Assembly (NCBI GenBank): GCA_030410095.1
Contig: JAUFRC010000002.1
Span: forward strand, 149,501-213,500
DNA length: 64,000 bases
From: Paracoccus cavernae
Lineage (GTDB): Bacteria > Pseudomonadota > Alphaproteobacteria > Rhodobacterales > Rhodobacteraceae
Reading direction: 5' to 3'
Positions 32,107-41,897 of this stretch are shown piece by piece. The notes under the pieces are model-generated. The model did no database searches and had not been told where the DNA came from. It saw nothing but the letters and a program-made list of their open reading frames with translations. Within the stretch, counting starts at the first letter, position 1; each line of letters opens with the position of its first letter. The position numbers were made by a program, and so were the translations under genes.

Positions 32107-32896
32107 TGAGCACCGCGCTTTTGCAACTCAGCGGTCTGGGCATCCGGTTCGGCGGCCTTGTCGCCGTCGATCAGGTCGACCTGAGCGTCGCGCCCTCGAC
32201 CATCACCTGCATCATCGGGCCGAACGGGGCGGGGAAGTCGACGCTGTTCAACCTGATCACCGGCATCTACCGCCCGACCTCGGGCAAGGTCGTGCTGGAG
32301 GGCGAGGAGATCACCGGACTGCCCGCCCACAAGATCGCGACGCGGGGATCGCGCGGACCTTCCAGTCCTCGCGGCTCTTCGAGGATCTCTCGCTGCTCGA
32401 CAATGTCATTATCGGCATGCACGGCCGCACCCGCACCGGCGTTCTGACCGCGCTGCTGCGTCCCGCGAAATCGCGGCGCGAGCTGGACGCCTGCGCGACC
32501 GAAGCGGCCGAGATCCTGCGCGCCATCTCGGAAGATCTTTATACGCGCCGTTACGAGCCCGCGGGGATCTTGCCGCAGGCCGACCGGCGGCGGCTGGAGA
32601 TCGCGCGGGCCTTGGCGTCGAAACCCAAGCTGATCTTGCTTGACGAGCCGTCCTCGGGGATGGACGACCGCGATACGGCCGATCTGATGGCCGACATCCG
32701 GCGCGTCATGGCCGACAATCCGGGCCTGTCCTTCCTGATCATCGAACACGACATGCGTCTGGTTGCCGAACTGCCCGACAGCGTTGTCGTGATCGATTAC
32801 GGCAAGAAAATCGCCGAGGGCGATTTCGCGGTGGTGCGGCAGATGCCGCGGGTCCAACAGGCCTATCTGGGGCAGAAGGCGGTCGAGAATGTCTGA
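32106..32896 (+). CDS. branched-chain-type ABC transporter ATPase (LivG family) with aberrant signature motif
   Basis: About 263 aa. Walker A is IIGPNGAGKSTLFNLITG, Walker B is LILLDEPSSGMDDRDT and the H-loop is IIEHDMRLVAELPD. The region where LivG has LPYGDQRRLEIARAL reads ILPQADRRRLEIARAL, so the signature glycine and glutamine are replaced within an unbroken frame. A frame break near 32345 is elsewhere. The ATG overlaps the livM stop. Confidence 0.84.
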
Positions 32897-33594
32897 TATG
32901 CTGGACTCACGAATGTCAGCACCTCTTACGGGCCGGTCTCGATGCTGCGCGGGCTGTCCCTGCGGATCGGCAAGGGCGAGCTGGTCTGCCTGCTTGGTCC
33001 CAACGGCGCGGGGAAATCGACGACGTTCAAGGCCTTGTCCGGACTTCTTCCGCTGGATGGGGGCTCGGTGCGGATGATGGGGCAGGATGTCGCGGCGCTC
33101 GGCGCGGAAAAGCTGACCGCGCTCGGCGTCGGTTTCGTCCCCGAGGGGCGGCGGCTTTTCCCGAGCCTTTCGGTGCGCGAGAACCTGCGGCTCGGCTATG
33201 ACGCCTCGCGCTGCGCCATCCCTTTCGAGCAAAGGCTCGAACTGATCTACGACCTCTTTCCGCGCGTCAAGGAGCGGATGGGCCAGCAGGCGAATACGAT
33301 GTCGGGCGGCGAGCAGGCGATGGTTGCTTTGGCCCGCGCGCTGATCGGCGATCCCGAATTGCTGATCATGGACGAGCCCTCGCTCGGCCTTTCGCCCAAG
33401 CTGATCGACGAGTATTTCGAGACCGTCGCCCGCATCCATGCCGAAGGAAAAACCGTGCTTTTGATCGAGCAGAATGCCGAAACGGCGCTGTCGATCTCGG
33501 ATCGCGGCTATCTGATCGTGCGCGGCCAGATCGCGGTCGAGGGACCCGCGCCGAGATGCTGGCCGACGACACGATCCGGCATATGTATCTGTAA
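32889..33594 (+). CDS. branched-chain-type ABC transporter ATPase (LivF family, frame-broken)
   Basis: About 235 aa. It reads MSDMLD, then after a break near 32905 TNVSTSYGPVSMLRGLSLRI, Walker A CLLGPNGAGKSTTFKALSG, GVGFVPEGRRLFPSLSVREN, signature MSGGEQAMVALARALIG and Walker B LLIMDEPSLGLSPKLI. A second break near 33552 precedes the ending EMLADDTIRHMYL, TAA 33592-33594. It overlaps the livG end by 8 bases. The signature MSGGEQ is normal here, in contrast to its LivG partner. Confidence 0.86.
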
Positions 33595-33601
33595 GCCGGA
33601 C

Positions 33602-33627
33602 TGCGGCGGGGGTTTCCCTCCGCCGCA
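33602..33627. terminator. GC-rich hairpin between convergent genes
   Basis: TGCGGCGGGGG and CCTCCGCCGCA pair at 10 of 11 positions around a 4-base loop. It lies between the livF stop and the convergent dehydrogenase stop. There is no strong T-run, so termination is plausible but not certain. Confidence 0.5.
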
Positions 33628-33642
33628 TGTATCCGTTCCGCC

Positions 33643-34930
33643 TCAGGCGGCGCTGACGCGCCAGATGACGTTGCCGACATCATCGGCCATCAGGATCGAG
33701 GCCTTGTCCGGCCCGATCGCCACCCCGACGGGGCGGCCGTAGGACAGTTTCTCGTCCTCGGACAGAAAGCCCGTCAGCAGGTCGCGCGGCGGGCCTTCGG
33801 GGCGGCCGCCCTTGAAAGGCACGAAAATCATGCGGTAGCCGCTTAGCGTCGAGCGGTTCCAAGACCCGTGCTGGCCGATCACCATCCCGTCGGGATAGCC
33901 GGGCAGGGTTCCCGCCGGCATCCAGCACAGGCCGAGCGAGGCGGTATGTCCGCCAAGCGCGTAATCGGGCGTGATCGCGGTGGCGACCAATGCGGGGTTT
34001 GCGGCACGCGGTCGTCGACGATCCGGCCCCAATAGCAATAGGGCCAGCCGTAGAAACCGCCGTCCTTGACCGAGGTCAGGTAATCGGGCGGGGTCTCGTC
34101 GCCCAGACCGTCGCGCTCGTTGACCACGGTCCAGAGCGCGCCGGTGACCGGCTCCCATGCCATGCCGACGGCATTGCGCAGTCCCGAGGCAAAGATGCGC
34201 GCGGCCCCCGTCGCGAGATCCAGCTCCCAGATCGCGGCGCGGCCTTCCTCTGCCTCCATCCCGTCGTCGCCGATATTGCTGAGCGAGCCGACGCCCGCAT
34301 AAAGCTTGCTGCGGTCGGGCGAGAGGAGCAGGCTGCGCGTCCAATGCCCGCCCGGTTTGAAACGGACGAGCTCGCGGCCCGCCCCTCGACGGCGGTTTGG
34401 CCGTCGCGATAGGCATAGGCGGTAATCCCGTCGGTATTGCCGACATAGAAAACCCCGTCATGGAGCGCCATGCCGAAGGGTTGGCGCAGGCCCTCGGCGA
34501 AAACATGGCGGGTTTCGGCCACGCCGTCCTTGTCGCTGTCCCGCCACAGGCTGATGCGGTTCGCGCTGATCCCGATGGCCTTGGCGCGGCGCATGGTGGC
34601 ATGGGTCGCCCGCTCGATCAGGCCTTTGGGATTGCCCGCCTCCTGCAGGCTTTCGGCGACGAGCACATCGCCGTTCGGCAGAACCTCGATCCAGCGCGGA
34701 TGCTCGAGGTTTTCGGCGAAGGCATTGACCTTGAGCCCTGCGGCAGGCGTCGGCATCCGGCCCTGATGCCAGCCGTGGGCGGTCGGCATTTTCAGCGTCA
34801 TGATGCCTTGGGATTTCGCCTGCGGGATTGCGGGCCGATCGCCCATCGCCTGATGTCGCGGGGCTTGCCCGCGCCGCATCCGGACCATGATGCCGCCGAC
34901 AATCTCGGTCGCTTTTGCCATCAGATCCAT
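33643..34930 (-). CDS. PQQ-dependent sugar (sorbosone-type) dehydrogenase family protein, frame-broken
   Basis: Beta-propeller protein of about 428 aa. Family segments are PRWIEVLPNGDVLVAESLQE, GLRQPFGMALHDGVFYVGNT, YAGVGSLSNIGDDGMEAEEG, FASGLRNAVGMAWEP, VNERDGLGDETPPDYLTSVK, DGGFYGWPYCYWG and MVIGQHGSWNRS. Frame changes lie near 34385 and 34005. These propellers oxidise sugars or sugar aldehydes with PQQ in the periplasm, but I see no signal peptide at the N-terminus (MDLMAKATEIVGGIMVRMRR), so either the start is wrong, export is unconventional, or the protein is not a classical dehydrogenase. It appears to be a single-gene unit. Confidence 0.8.
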
Positions 34931-35030
34931 CTGCTTCTCCTGCCGGTTGGGCGGGTCGTAACCCGCGGCCCTACAGCGCGCAGATTAGGCCCTCCCGCCC
35001 GATCCGCAAGAAAATCCCGAGCGGAGCTGT

Positions 35031-36966
35031 TCAGCCCCGCGCCGAGAAAAGCGCGGGATGATCGATCAGCGCTTGCGCGGCGCGCTCCAACGGCTGGGTT
35101 TCGTCGGGGTCCCCGCCCTGACGGCGTGCGGCGGTCAAAAGCGCGCGGCCCGCGCGGTCGGGGGCTTCTTGCAGTTGCGACAGACGCGAAAGTGCGGTGG
35201 TGATCGCGCGCTGCTGCCCGCCGGTTGTGGCGGCGCGGCGGCGTAGCGCTTGCAGTTGGTGGATCGCCTCGCCCACCGCTTGTAGCGCGCGGGCGGTGGT
35301 CTCGGCACCAAGGCCTTCGCCAGCCTTGTTTCCGGCTTTCTCGCGCATGCGCACCAGCAAGAGCAGGCGGTGGCTGAAGCGCGTCGTCCAGCTTGCCTCG
35401 TCGATCTGGGCGGGGCTTGCCTGCGCCGAGGCGGCAAGCTCGGACAGGATCATGCTTTGCACGGTCGCGGCGCGGCGGCGCTCGTCGGTGGCAAAGACCA
35501 TGCGGAAGCCGAGATAGGCAAAGGCCGGACCCGAGACGACGGCAAGTACCCGCGCGATGGAATCGCCGAAGGTGATGAGCGTCGGGAAGGTCGGTTGCAG
35601 GAGAAGCAGGAAGACCATGGCGTAATCGACCGCGCCGGGGGCGGTTTTGCGATGGGCGATCAGAAAGGGCGTGACGAGCAGGAAGGGCACCATCAGCAGC
35701 GCCATCTGGGTCGAGTTTTGCGCCACCGGCCAAGCGAGCCAGAGGCAGGCGAGCGAAGCGATCGCCCCGCGCATTGGCCCAGACCCACCCGCGTCATGAT
35801 CCATGCCGGATTGTCGAAGGTCGAAAAGACCGACAGCATGACGGAGGTTCCGAGCAGCAAGAGCGATCCGGCGGGCCATTCTGTCAGCGCCCAGAATGCC
35901 CCCAAGGCCATCAGCACCACAAAGATGCGCAGGCCGGCGTGCCTTGCGCCCACCCAATCGCGGTGTTGGCGCGCCGTCAGGGTCTCGAGCGGTTGGCGCA
36001 GGGCGGGCACGCTCGAGACGGGGGCCTCGATCCGCGCGATCTGTTCGGCAATCCTTCCCAAAAGCGCGGCGAGTTTCCCCGTTCCCGCCAGGCTGCGCGC
36101 CCTTTCCAGCGAGGGCAGCGCCTCGAAAGCGCGGGGCCGTTGCGCAGCAGCTCGGCCGCCGTGCCGAGCGCCTTGCCGAGCGGCGCGCTGAGGCGGTTGT
36201 CCTTGGGCGGATCGGTCAGGATGAGCTCGGTCGTGGCTGCCAGAAGGCGCAGGAGTTCGTGACGGATATGGCTGTGCTGCGGGGTGGCGGGGGCACGCGG
36301 ATCAAGGGATTCGTCCAGCAATGCGGCGCGCGAAAGAAGATGGTCGACCGAGGGCGGCTCGGCGCCGGTCAGCCGCGCGCTCTGGAGCAGCAGCGTATCG
36401 GCCAGCAGCCGCCGCGCCGCGCCAAGGGCCGGACTGTCCGAGAGGTTCTGGCTGCCGATCCAGCCGACCGCGATTCCGACGCCCGCGCCAAGCAGCACGG
36501 TAAGGAAACGGTCGATCCCCAAAGCCATCTCGTGGCCCGCCGCCGCTTGCCCCAAAAGCGCGACCATGGCCGCCGAATAGCCTGCGAGCAGCAGCCCGTA
36601 AGAGCCGTAGCCGCGCACGAGATTGCCGCCCGCCGTGCAGAGCGCGACCCAGGTCGCGAGCATGAAGGTCAGCCCCCAGATCGAGCCCTGTGCGCAGATC
36701 AGGATCACCAGACCGACCGCCGTTCCGAACATGGTGCCGATCAGACGGTTGGCGCTCTTTTGGAAAAGCTGGCCGCGCGTGGGTTGGGCGGCGGCAAAAA
36801 CGGTCATTGCGGACCATTGCGGATGCTCCAGCCCGATCGCCAGCGCGATCAGCAGGGCAAGGCAGGCGGCGATGGTGGTGCGAAGCGCGAAACGCAGCCT
36901 TTGCCGGTCGAAACCGAGCCGCGCCAAAATCGCTCCGCCGCTCGACGCGGGGCGCGAGGCAGGCAT
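35031..36966 (-). CDS. FUSC-family (AaeB/YccS-like) inner-membrane protein, frame-broken
   Basis: About 644 aa. The N-terminal membrane half has LRTTIAACLALLIALAIGLE, WSAMTVFAAAQPTRGQLFQK and RLIGTMFGTAVGLVILI; the second membrane half has AGLRIFVVLMALGAFWALTE and LLGTSVMLSVFSTFDNPAWI, then a long soluble C-terminus. Frame changes lie near 36130 and 35780. The duplicated membrane-plus-cytosolic layout matches fusaric-acid/aromatic-acid efflux family proteins. The substrate is unknown. Confidence 0.82.
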
Positions 36967-37064
36967 TTGACGACTCCGAAGATAGGGATTGGAATGGTCT
37001 TGCGCCTCTTATGCGGCATTTGCAACCGTCCGCCCGTTCGCAGATCCGTGAGCGCGCCCGTCGT

Positions 37065-37821
37065 CTAGACGTGGTGAAGCACCAGCGGGCGCCCGTCATG
37101 CTCGGCAATCGCGACCGGCACATCGTAAAGCTGCTCGAGAATGCTCTCGTTGAGGACCTCGTGCGGCGTGCCCGTCGCCAGAATGGCGCCGTCTTTCATC
37201 GCGATGATATGGTCGGCCCAGGCGGCGGCGTAATTGACCTCGTGGATGACCACGACGATGCTTTTGCCGCTCTCCTTGACCAAGGCATGAAGCCGCTGCA
37301 TCAGCGCGCGCGAATGGGCGACATCAAGGTTGTTGAGCGGCTCGTCCAGCAAAAGCCAGTCGGTTTCCTGCGCGAAGGTCATTGCCAAAGGCGCGCTGCG
37401 CCTGACCGCCCGACACCTCGTCGAGAAAGCGCCCAGAAAGCGGGGTCAGTCCGAAGGTCTCGAGTGCGAGGCACACCTGCTCGCGGTCTTTGGCGCAGGG
37501 GCGGCCGTGGTGATGGGGCCAGCGCCCGAAAGAGACCAGCTCGCACAGACGCAACCGGCTTGCGATCACCGTCTGCTGACCCAGAACCGCCATTTTCAGC
37601 GCGAGCTTTTCGGTGGGCGTCTCGGAGACGGGCAGGCCGTCGATCGAGATTTCGCCGCTTTGCAGCTTTTCGAGCCGCGCGATCTGTTTGAGCAGCGAGG
37701 ATTTCCCCGCTCCGTTCGGCCCGATCAGCGCGGTCAACTTGCCCGCGGGGATCTCGGTCGTGATGTGGTTCAGGATCTGGCACTGGCCGATCTTGAAGCT
37801 GACATCCTGGATCTGGATCAT
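37065..37821 (-). CDS. iron-siderophore ABC transporter ATP-binding protein
   Basis: About 251 aa. It starts MIQIQDVSFKIGQCQIL, with Walker A LIGPNGAGKSSLLKQIARLE, signature EVSGGQAQRAF, Walker B WLLLDEPLNNLDVAHSRALM, and VVIHEVNYAAAWADHIIAMK. The frame changes near 37385 inside the segment after the signature. ATG 37821 overlaps the upstream permease stop. It is similar in layout to VctC/FatE/CeuD-type catechol or hydroxamate uptake ATPases and is the last gene of its operon. Confidence 0.87.
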
Positions 37822-38777
37822 CTCATTTTTCCCCGGATCAGAAGATAAAGGAAGAAAAGCCCGCCCGCGAACTCGACGACGACGGAAAGGGTGGCCTGCT
37901 GGCCCAAGACGCGCTCGAAGAGGAACTGCCCGCCGACAAGGATGATCGCGGCGATCAGCGCCGCAGCCGGCAGCATGGTGCGGTGGCGCGCGGTTTTCGT
38001 CAGCCCGTGGGTCAGCCCCGCGACGATCAGCCCGAAAAAGGCGACCGGCCCGACCAGCGCCGTCGAAACCGCGACCAGAAGCGAGACCAGCGCCAGCGAG
38101 AGGACCACGTTGCGCTCGTAACGAAGCCCGAGCGCGATGGCGCTGGCGCGACCAAGCGCCAGCACGTCGAGGCGCGGACCGATCAGCCAGGCAAAGGCGA
38201 TCGCCAGTGCCGAAAGCGCTGCGGCCCAGGGCAGCAGCTCGGCATTGATCGTGTTGAAGCTCGCGAACTGCATCGACTGCACGACGGCATAGGTGTTCGG
38301 GTCGATGATGCGCGACAAGAACCCGCTCAGCGAACGGAAGAGCACGCCCAAAATCACGCCGGTCAGGATCATCCGCGCAATGTCGCGCGCCCCGTTGGCC
38401 AGCAGCGTGCTGAACAAGGTCGTCGCGAGCAGGCACAGGATGGCGATCTCGGCGAGGAATTTTCCGGTGGCGGGCAAAGTGACAAAGCCGGTGATCCCGA
38501 GCGAGGCGACCAATGCCGTCTGGAGCAGCACATAAAGCGCGTCGAACCCCATGATCGAGGGCGTCAGGACGCGGTTCGCGGCCACGGTCTGAAACAGCAT
38601 CGTCGCCACAGCGACGGCCGCGCCGATGGTGATCAGACCGCCCAGTTTCACCAGTCGCAGCTTGAGGATGAACGGCCGGCCCGCCTCGGGAAGACCCTGA
38701 AACACCCAGACGGCCGAAAGCACGGCCAGAAGCGCGGCAAGTGCGAGAAGGAAGGGAAGAGAGCGCGTCTCGGGCAT
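37818..38777 (-). CDS. iron-siderophore ABC transporter permease (second subunit, FecCD family)
   Basis: Intact, 319 aa. It contains many membrane segments and the family stretches RVLTPSIMGFDALYVLLQTA, GVILGVLFRSLSGFLSRIID, ALGLRYERNVVLSLALVSLL and STALVGPVAFFGLIVAGLTH. This matches VctG/CeuC-type permeases. It is separated from the first permease by 70 bases and coupled to the ATPase by a 4-base overlap. Confidence 0.9.
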   Translation of the reverse strand: MPETRSLPFLLALAALLAVLSAVWVFQGLPEAGRPFILKLRLVKLGGLITIGAAVAVATMLFQTVAANRVLTPSIMGFDALYVLLQTALVASLGITGFVTLPATGKFLAEIAILCLLATTLFSTLLANGARDIARMILTGVILGVLFRSLSGFLSRIIDPNTYAVVQSMQFASFNTINAELLPWAAALSALAIAFAWLIGPRLDVLALGRASAIALGLRYERNVVLSLALVSLLVAVSTALVGPVAFFGLIVAGLTHGLTKTARHRTMLPAAALIAAIILVGGQFLFERVLGQQATLSVVVEFAGGLFFLYLLIRGKMR

Positions 38778-38847
38778 GGGGTCGGGGTTCTGGCAGGTTT
38801 GGGCTATGCAGGTCGGGCGGATCTTTTCGTGCGGGGGAGGGCGCGGC

Positions 38848-39801
38848 TCAGGCCGTGCGGGGCGGGCGGTAGAGCAGGATCAGGAAGACCACCGAGCCCA
38901 GCACCCCCAGGATCGTTCCGACAGGGATTTCGTAGGGATAGCGCAGGATGCGGCCGAGAATGTCGCAGGCCAGCACCAGCACCGCGCCCGAAACAGCGAC
39001 GACGGGCAGGGTGCGGCGAAGGTCGTCGCCCATCACCCGCGAGACGATATTGGGCACGACCAACCCGACAAAGGGGATCATCCCGACCGACACCACGACC
39101 ATGGCCGAGGTGACGGAAACCACCACAAGCCCCAAGCGCATCACCGGCTTCGGATCAAGGCCGAGGCCGCGCGCGACGCCCTCGCCCAGACCGAGAATGG
39201 CGAAGCGGTCCGCCGCGAACCACGAGGCGGCAGCCGCCGCCCCCGCGAACCACAGCACTTCATAGCGGCCCGCCACCACGCCCGAAAATTCGCCGGTCAT
39301 CAGCCAGGTGCCGATATATTGCATGAGGTCGGTCTGCCAGCCGATGAAGGTCACGACCGCGCCGATGACGCCTGCAAGGATCATGCCCGCGATGGGGACC
39401 AGCATGACCTCGCGCGGGGAGGCGGCGGATCAGCGCCATGAACAAGGCGGTTCCGGCCATTGCGGCCAGGCTGGCCACGATCATTTTGACCCAGATCGGC
39501 GCTTCGGGCACGAAAATCGTAATCCCGAGTAGGCCCAAAGCCGCGCTTTCGGTGGTTCCGGTCGAGCTGGGGCCGACGAATTTGTTGCGCACGAGCTGCT
39601 GCATGACCATGCCGGCGACGGCGAGGGCCGCGCCGGTCAGGACGATCGAAAAGGTGCGCGGCAGGCGCGATTCCATCAGGACCATCGTGGTCAAGGGTCG
39701 CTGCCCGCAGCGAATATGTCGAAACTGGCCGCTCCGATCATCACGCTGACGATCATCAGGAGCACCATCACGACAATCATCGCGGGCAGCGGTCGGGTCA
39801 T
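38848..39801 (-). CDS. iron-siderophore ABC transporter permease (first subunit, FecCD family, frame-broken)
   Basis: About 317 aa. The N-terminus MTRPLPAMIVVMVLLMIVSV breaks near 39695; then come RLPRTFSIVLTGAALAVAGM and VMQQLVRNKFVGPSSTGTTE, the hallmark VctD/CeuB segment. A second break near 39425 precedes MLVPIAGMILAGVIGAVVTF, GMIPFVGLVVPNIVSRVMGD and RYPYEIPVGTILGVLGSVVF. ATG 39801 overlaps the binding-protein stop (ATGA). Confidence 0.88.
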
Positions 39802-40682
39802 TTCGACAGGGCTTCCGTCATCGTATCAAGCATCTTGTTGAGTGCCTGATAGCCGCCGCCACCCAGATACATCTCGGAGGCCGGAAGATAGACGATGCGC
39901 TGGTTCTTGAAGGCGTCGGTGCCCTCGATCAGCGGGGTCGCGAGGGTCTCGGCGGCGCTTTGGCCGTCTTGCGCAACCGCTTGGCCGCGATCGAGCACGA
40001 AGATCCAGTCGGGATTGGTCTCGGCGATGAACTCGGGGCTGATCGCCGCGCCGTGACCCGAAACCTCGAGGCCGGTCGCCGCTTCGGGCATCTGGGTCGC
40101 ATCATGGATCCAGCCGAAACGCGAGCCTTTGCCGTAAGCCGACATTTTCGGGCCGTTGGTCAGCATGACCAGCAGGGCGCCCTTGCCCTCGGCTGCGGCG
40201 CGCAGCTTGGCGAGCTTGTCGTCGAGCGTCGCATTCATCTCGGCGGCTTTGTCGGCCTTGTCGAAAACCGTGCCATAGGTGGTGATGCGGGCTTTCGCCT
40301 CGGTGATCAGATCCGGCCCGATCGTCATGTCGGCCGCCTTGCCGACCTGACCAACCGCGTCGAATTTCGCGGCCGAGCGGCCGCCGACGATGATCAGGTC
40401 CGGCGCGATTCCGGCGATGGTTTCGAGATTGGGCTCGAACAGGGTGCCGACCGGCGTGATGCCGTCGGTTTTGACATAGGAGAGGTTGATCTTGTCGGGC
40501 ATGCCGGTGATCGCGACATCCATCGCCTGAAGCGTGTCGACTGCTGCGACATCCATGACGATCAGCTTTTGGGGCGCGCCGTCGAGTTCGAGCGGGCCAC
40601 GAGCGGTTTCAAGGGTCGGCTCGGCCAATGCGGGCAAGGCAAGCCCGGCGGCCATGGCGGCGGCAGTCACAAATCGGCGCAT
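39798..40682 (-). CDS. iron-siderophore ABC transporter substrate-binding protein
   Basis: Intact, 294 aa. The signal peptide MRRFVTAAAMAAGLALPALA is followed directly by EPTLETARG, without a lipobox cysteine, so it is a soluble periplasmic protein. Family III binding-protein landmarks are VMDVAAVDTLQAMDVAITGM, GTLFEPNLETIAGIAPDLII, GGRSAAKFDAVG and NQRIVYLPASEMYLGGGGYQ. It resembles the FatB/CeuE/VctP group that binds ferric catecholates. It is the first gene of the operon. Confidence 0.9.
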   Translation of the reverse strand: MRRFVTAAAMAAGLALPALAEPTLETARGPLELDGAPQKLIVMDVAAVDTLQAMDVAITGMPDKINLSYVKTDGITPVGTLFEPNLETIAGIAPDLIIVGGRSAAKFDAVGQVGKAADMTIGPDLITEAKARITTYGTVFDKADKAAEMNATLDDKLAKLRAAAEGKGALLVMLTNGPKMSAYGKGSRFGWIHDATQMPEAATGLEVSGHGAAISPEFIAETNPDWIFVLDRGQAVAQDGQSAAETLATPLIEGTDAFKNQRIVYLPASEMYLGGGGYQALNKMLDTMTEALSK

Positions 40683-41045
40683 CTCAATCTCCGTCTAACC
40701 AAAGGGACCATGATCGCTGGAACGAGCACGGTCTGAGCCTTCGGTTACCCTCTGTAGAGCGGGGCGTCCAGAAGTTGACATTTTTACTATGAATATGGGG
40801 AAGGTTTTCCGGTATGCGATCAGGAATGCAAACCGCCGCCATACTCCTGACGCGACGCGGCAATTCCCGCAGATTGCTCAGCGGGTTGCGGCAAAGGGCG
40901 AACAATTGTTGTGATTTATCAGCGCATTCTCTGCGCGCTTTGGTCGCAGCGCGGCTGGCGTCCGCCGCGAAAGAACGGCCGTTGCGGTCCGAATTTTCGG
41001 TCAAGATGACGATCCCGCGATTTCGGATGACCCGCGGGATCTCGA
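40683..41045. promoter_or_regulatory. intergenic region upstream of the siderophore importer
   Basis: A 363-base stretch between the divergent-side siderophore binding-protein start and the Sel1 gene stop. It contains an AT-rich island at about 40776-40797 (TTGACATTTTTACTATGAAT), the only such island here and a candidate iron-regulated promoter or operator for the minus-strand operon. I could not match it confidently to a Fur, Irr or RirA consensus. Short reading frames in it lack normal codon bias. Confidence 0.5.
41011..41041 (-). terminator. 9-bp perfect hairpin after the Sel1-repeat gene
   Basis: GATCCCGCG at 41011-41019 and CGCGGGATC at 41033-41041 are exactly complementary around 13 bases, 5 bases past the Sel1 stop. 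No T-run follows, so this may be a 3'-end stabilising or weak termination hairpin. Confidence 0.45.
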
Positions 41046-41715
41046 TCAATCGTGAAGGGCGTGGCGCTTGAACAGGGTCTCGGCCCAGACGCCGCGCTTC
41101 TTGATGCGACTGTCTTCGTGGTCGATCAGGGCATCGGCCACAATGCGCAGATAGACGGGACTACCCTCGCTGAGCGAGCGGTCGATCCATTCCATCGCCT
41201 CGTCGATCGCGCTTGAGCGATCAGCAGGCGGGCCGCGTTGAAGCAACCCCAGCCATCACCCGCAGCAGCGGCGGCGAGGTAATGGTCGAGCGCAGCCTCG
41301 GGGCCTTCGGGGCCGCGAGTCCTCGGCCATCATCCCCAGCATGTTGAGCGACTGGGCATTGCCCTGCTTGGCGGCGAGCATAGAGGCGATACGCCTCGTC
41401 GTCGCTTTGCGCCACGCCCGAACCCGAGAGGTAGAGTTCCGCCAGATTGAACATCGACCAAGGCTCGCCCGACGAACAGGCGCGGTTGTAATAATCGGCG
41501 GCAAGAACGGGATCGGCGGGGATGCCCCAGCCCAATTGATGCATGCGGCCCAAGAGATGCATGGCGGTGGAATTCCCGCCGGCCGCAGCGCTTTTGAAAC
41601 TCTTGATCGCAGCGAGAGGCTGACCGGTATCCAGCAGCAATTGACCCAAGGCCAGCGCAGCCTCCGGATTGCTGTGACTTTCGGCCGCTGTTTCGGGGTC
41701 TTTAAGAGAAGTCAT
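41046..41715 (-). CDS. Sel1-repeat (TPR-like) protein, frame-broken
   Basis: About 223 aa when joined. It begins MTSLKDPETAAESHSNPEAA and contains recurring helical pairs with A-x-x-x-L and G spacing: ALALGQLLLDTGQPLAAIKS, AMHLLGRMHQLGWGIPADPV, MFNLAELYLSGSGVAQSDDE, SLNMLGMMAEDS, then ALDHYLAAAAAGDGWGCFNA. The end is MEWIDRSLSEGSPVYLRIVA to LFKRHALHD. At least three frame changes occur (near 41378, 41325 and 41228). Such proteins are protein-protein scaffolds; no partner is indicated. No signal peptide is visible. Confidence 0.72.
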
Positions 41716-41828
41716 TGAAAGTCGGTCAGTAAAATGGACAAGGCGAGCGGGTGCGCGCTTACTCACCCTAGCAGAGCAATATACTTGCCGACAATGCAAA
41801 GCTGCTCGGACATGTCATATTGGCAGAG

Positions 41829-41866
41829 AACCGCAAGGCGGTTGCAACCGGCAGGCGATCGGTTGC
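41829..41866. repeat. overlapping complementary arms around a 12-bp perfect palindrome
   Basis: AACCGC (41829-41834) pairs with GCGGTT (41838-41843); CGGTTGCAACCG (41839-41850) is a perfect palindrome; GCAACCG (41844-41850) pairs with CGGTTGC (41860-41866). The arms overlap, so alternative hairpins exclude one another, as in attenuators. Confidence 0.45.
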
Positions 41867-41897
41867 CCGTGCTGGTTCGAACGCACAGGCGGTGCCG

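Noticed and set aside
40684..41071. Short open frames on both strands in the siderophore upstream region
   Set aside because: No ribosome-binding site, no codon-position GC bias, no recognisable motif; more likely promoter DNA.
41870..41895. GGTTCGAA sequence resembling a tRNA T-loop
   Set aside because: No flanking T-stem, acceptor stem or anticodon arm could be drawn around it.
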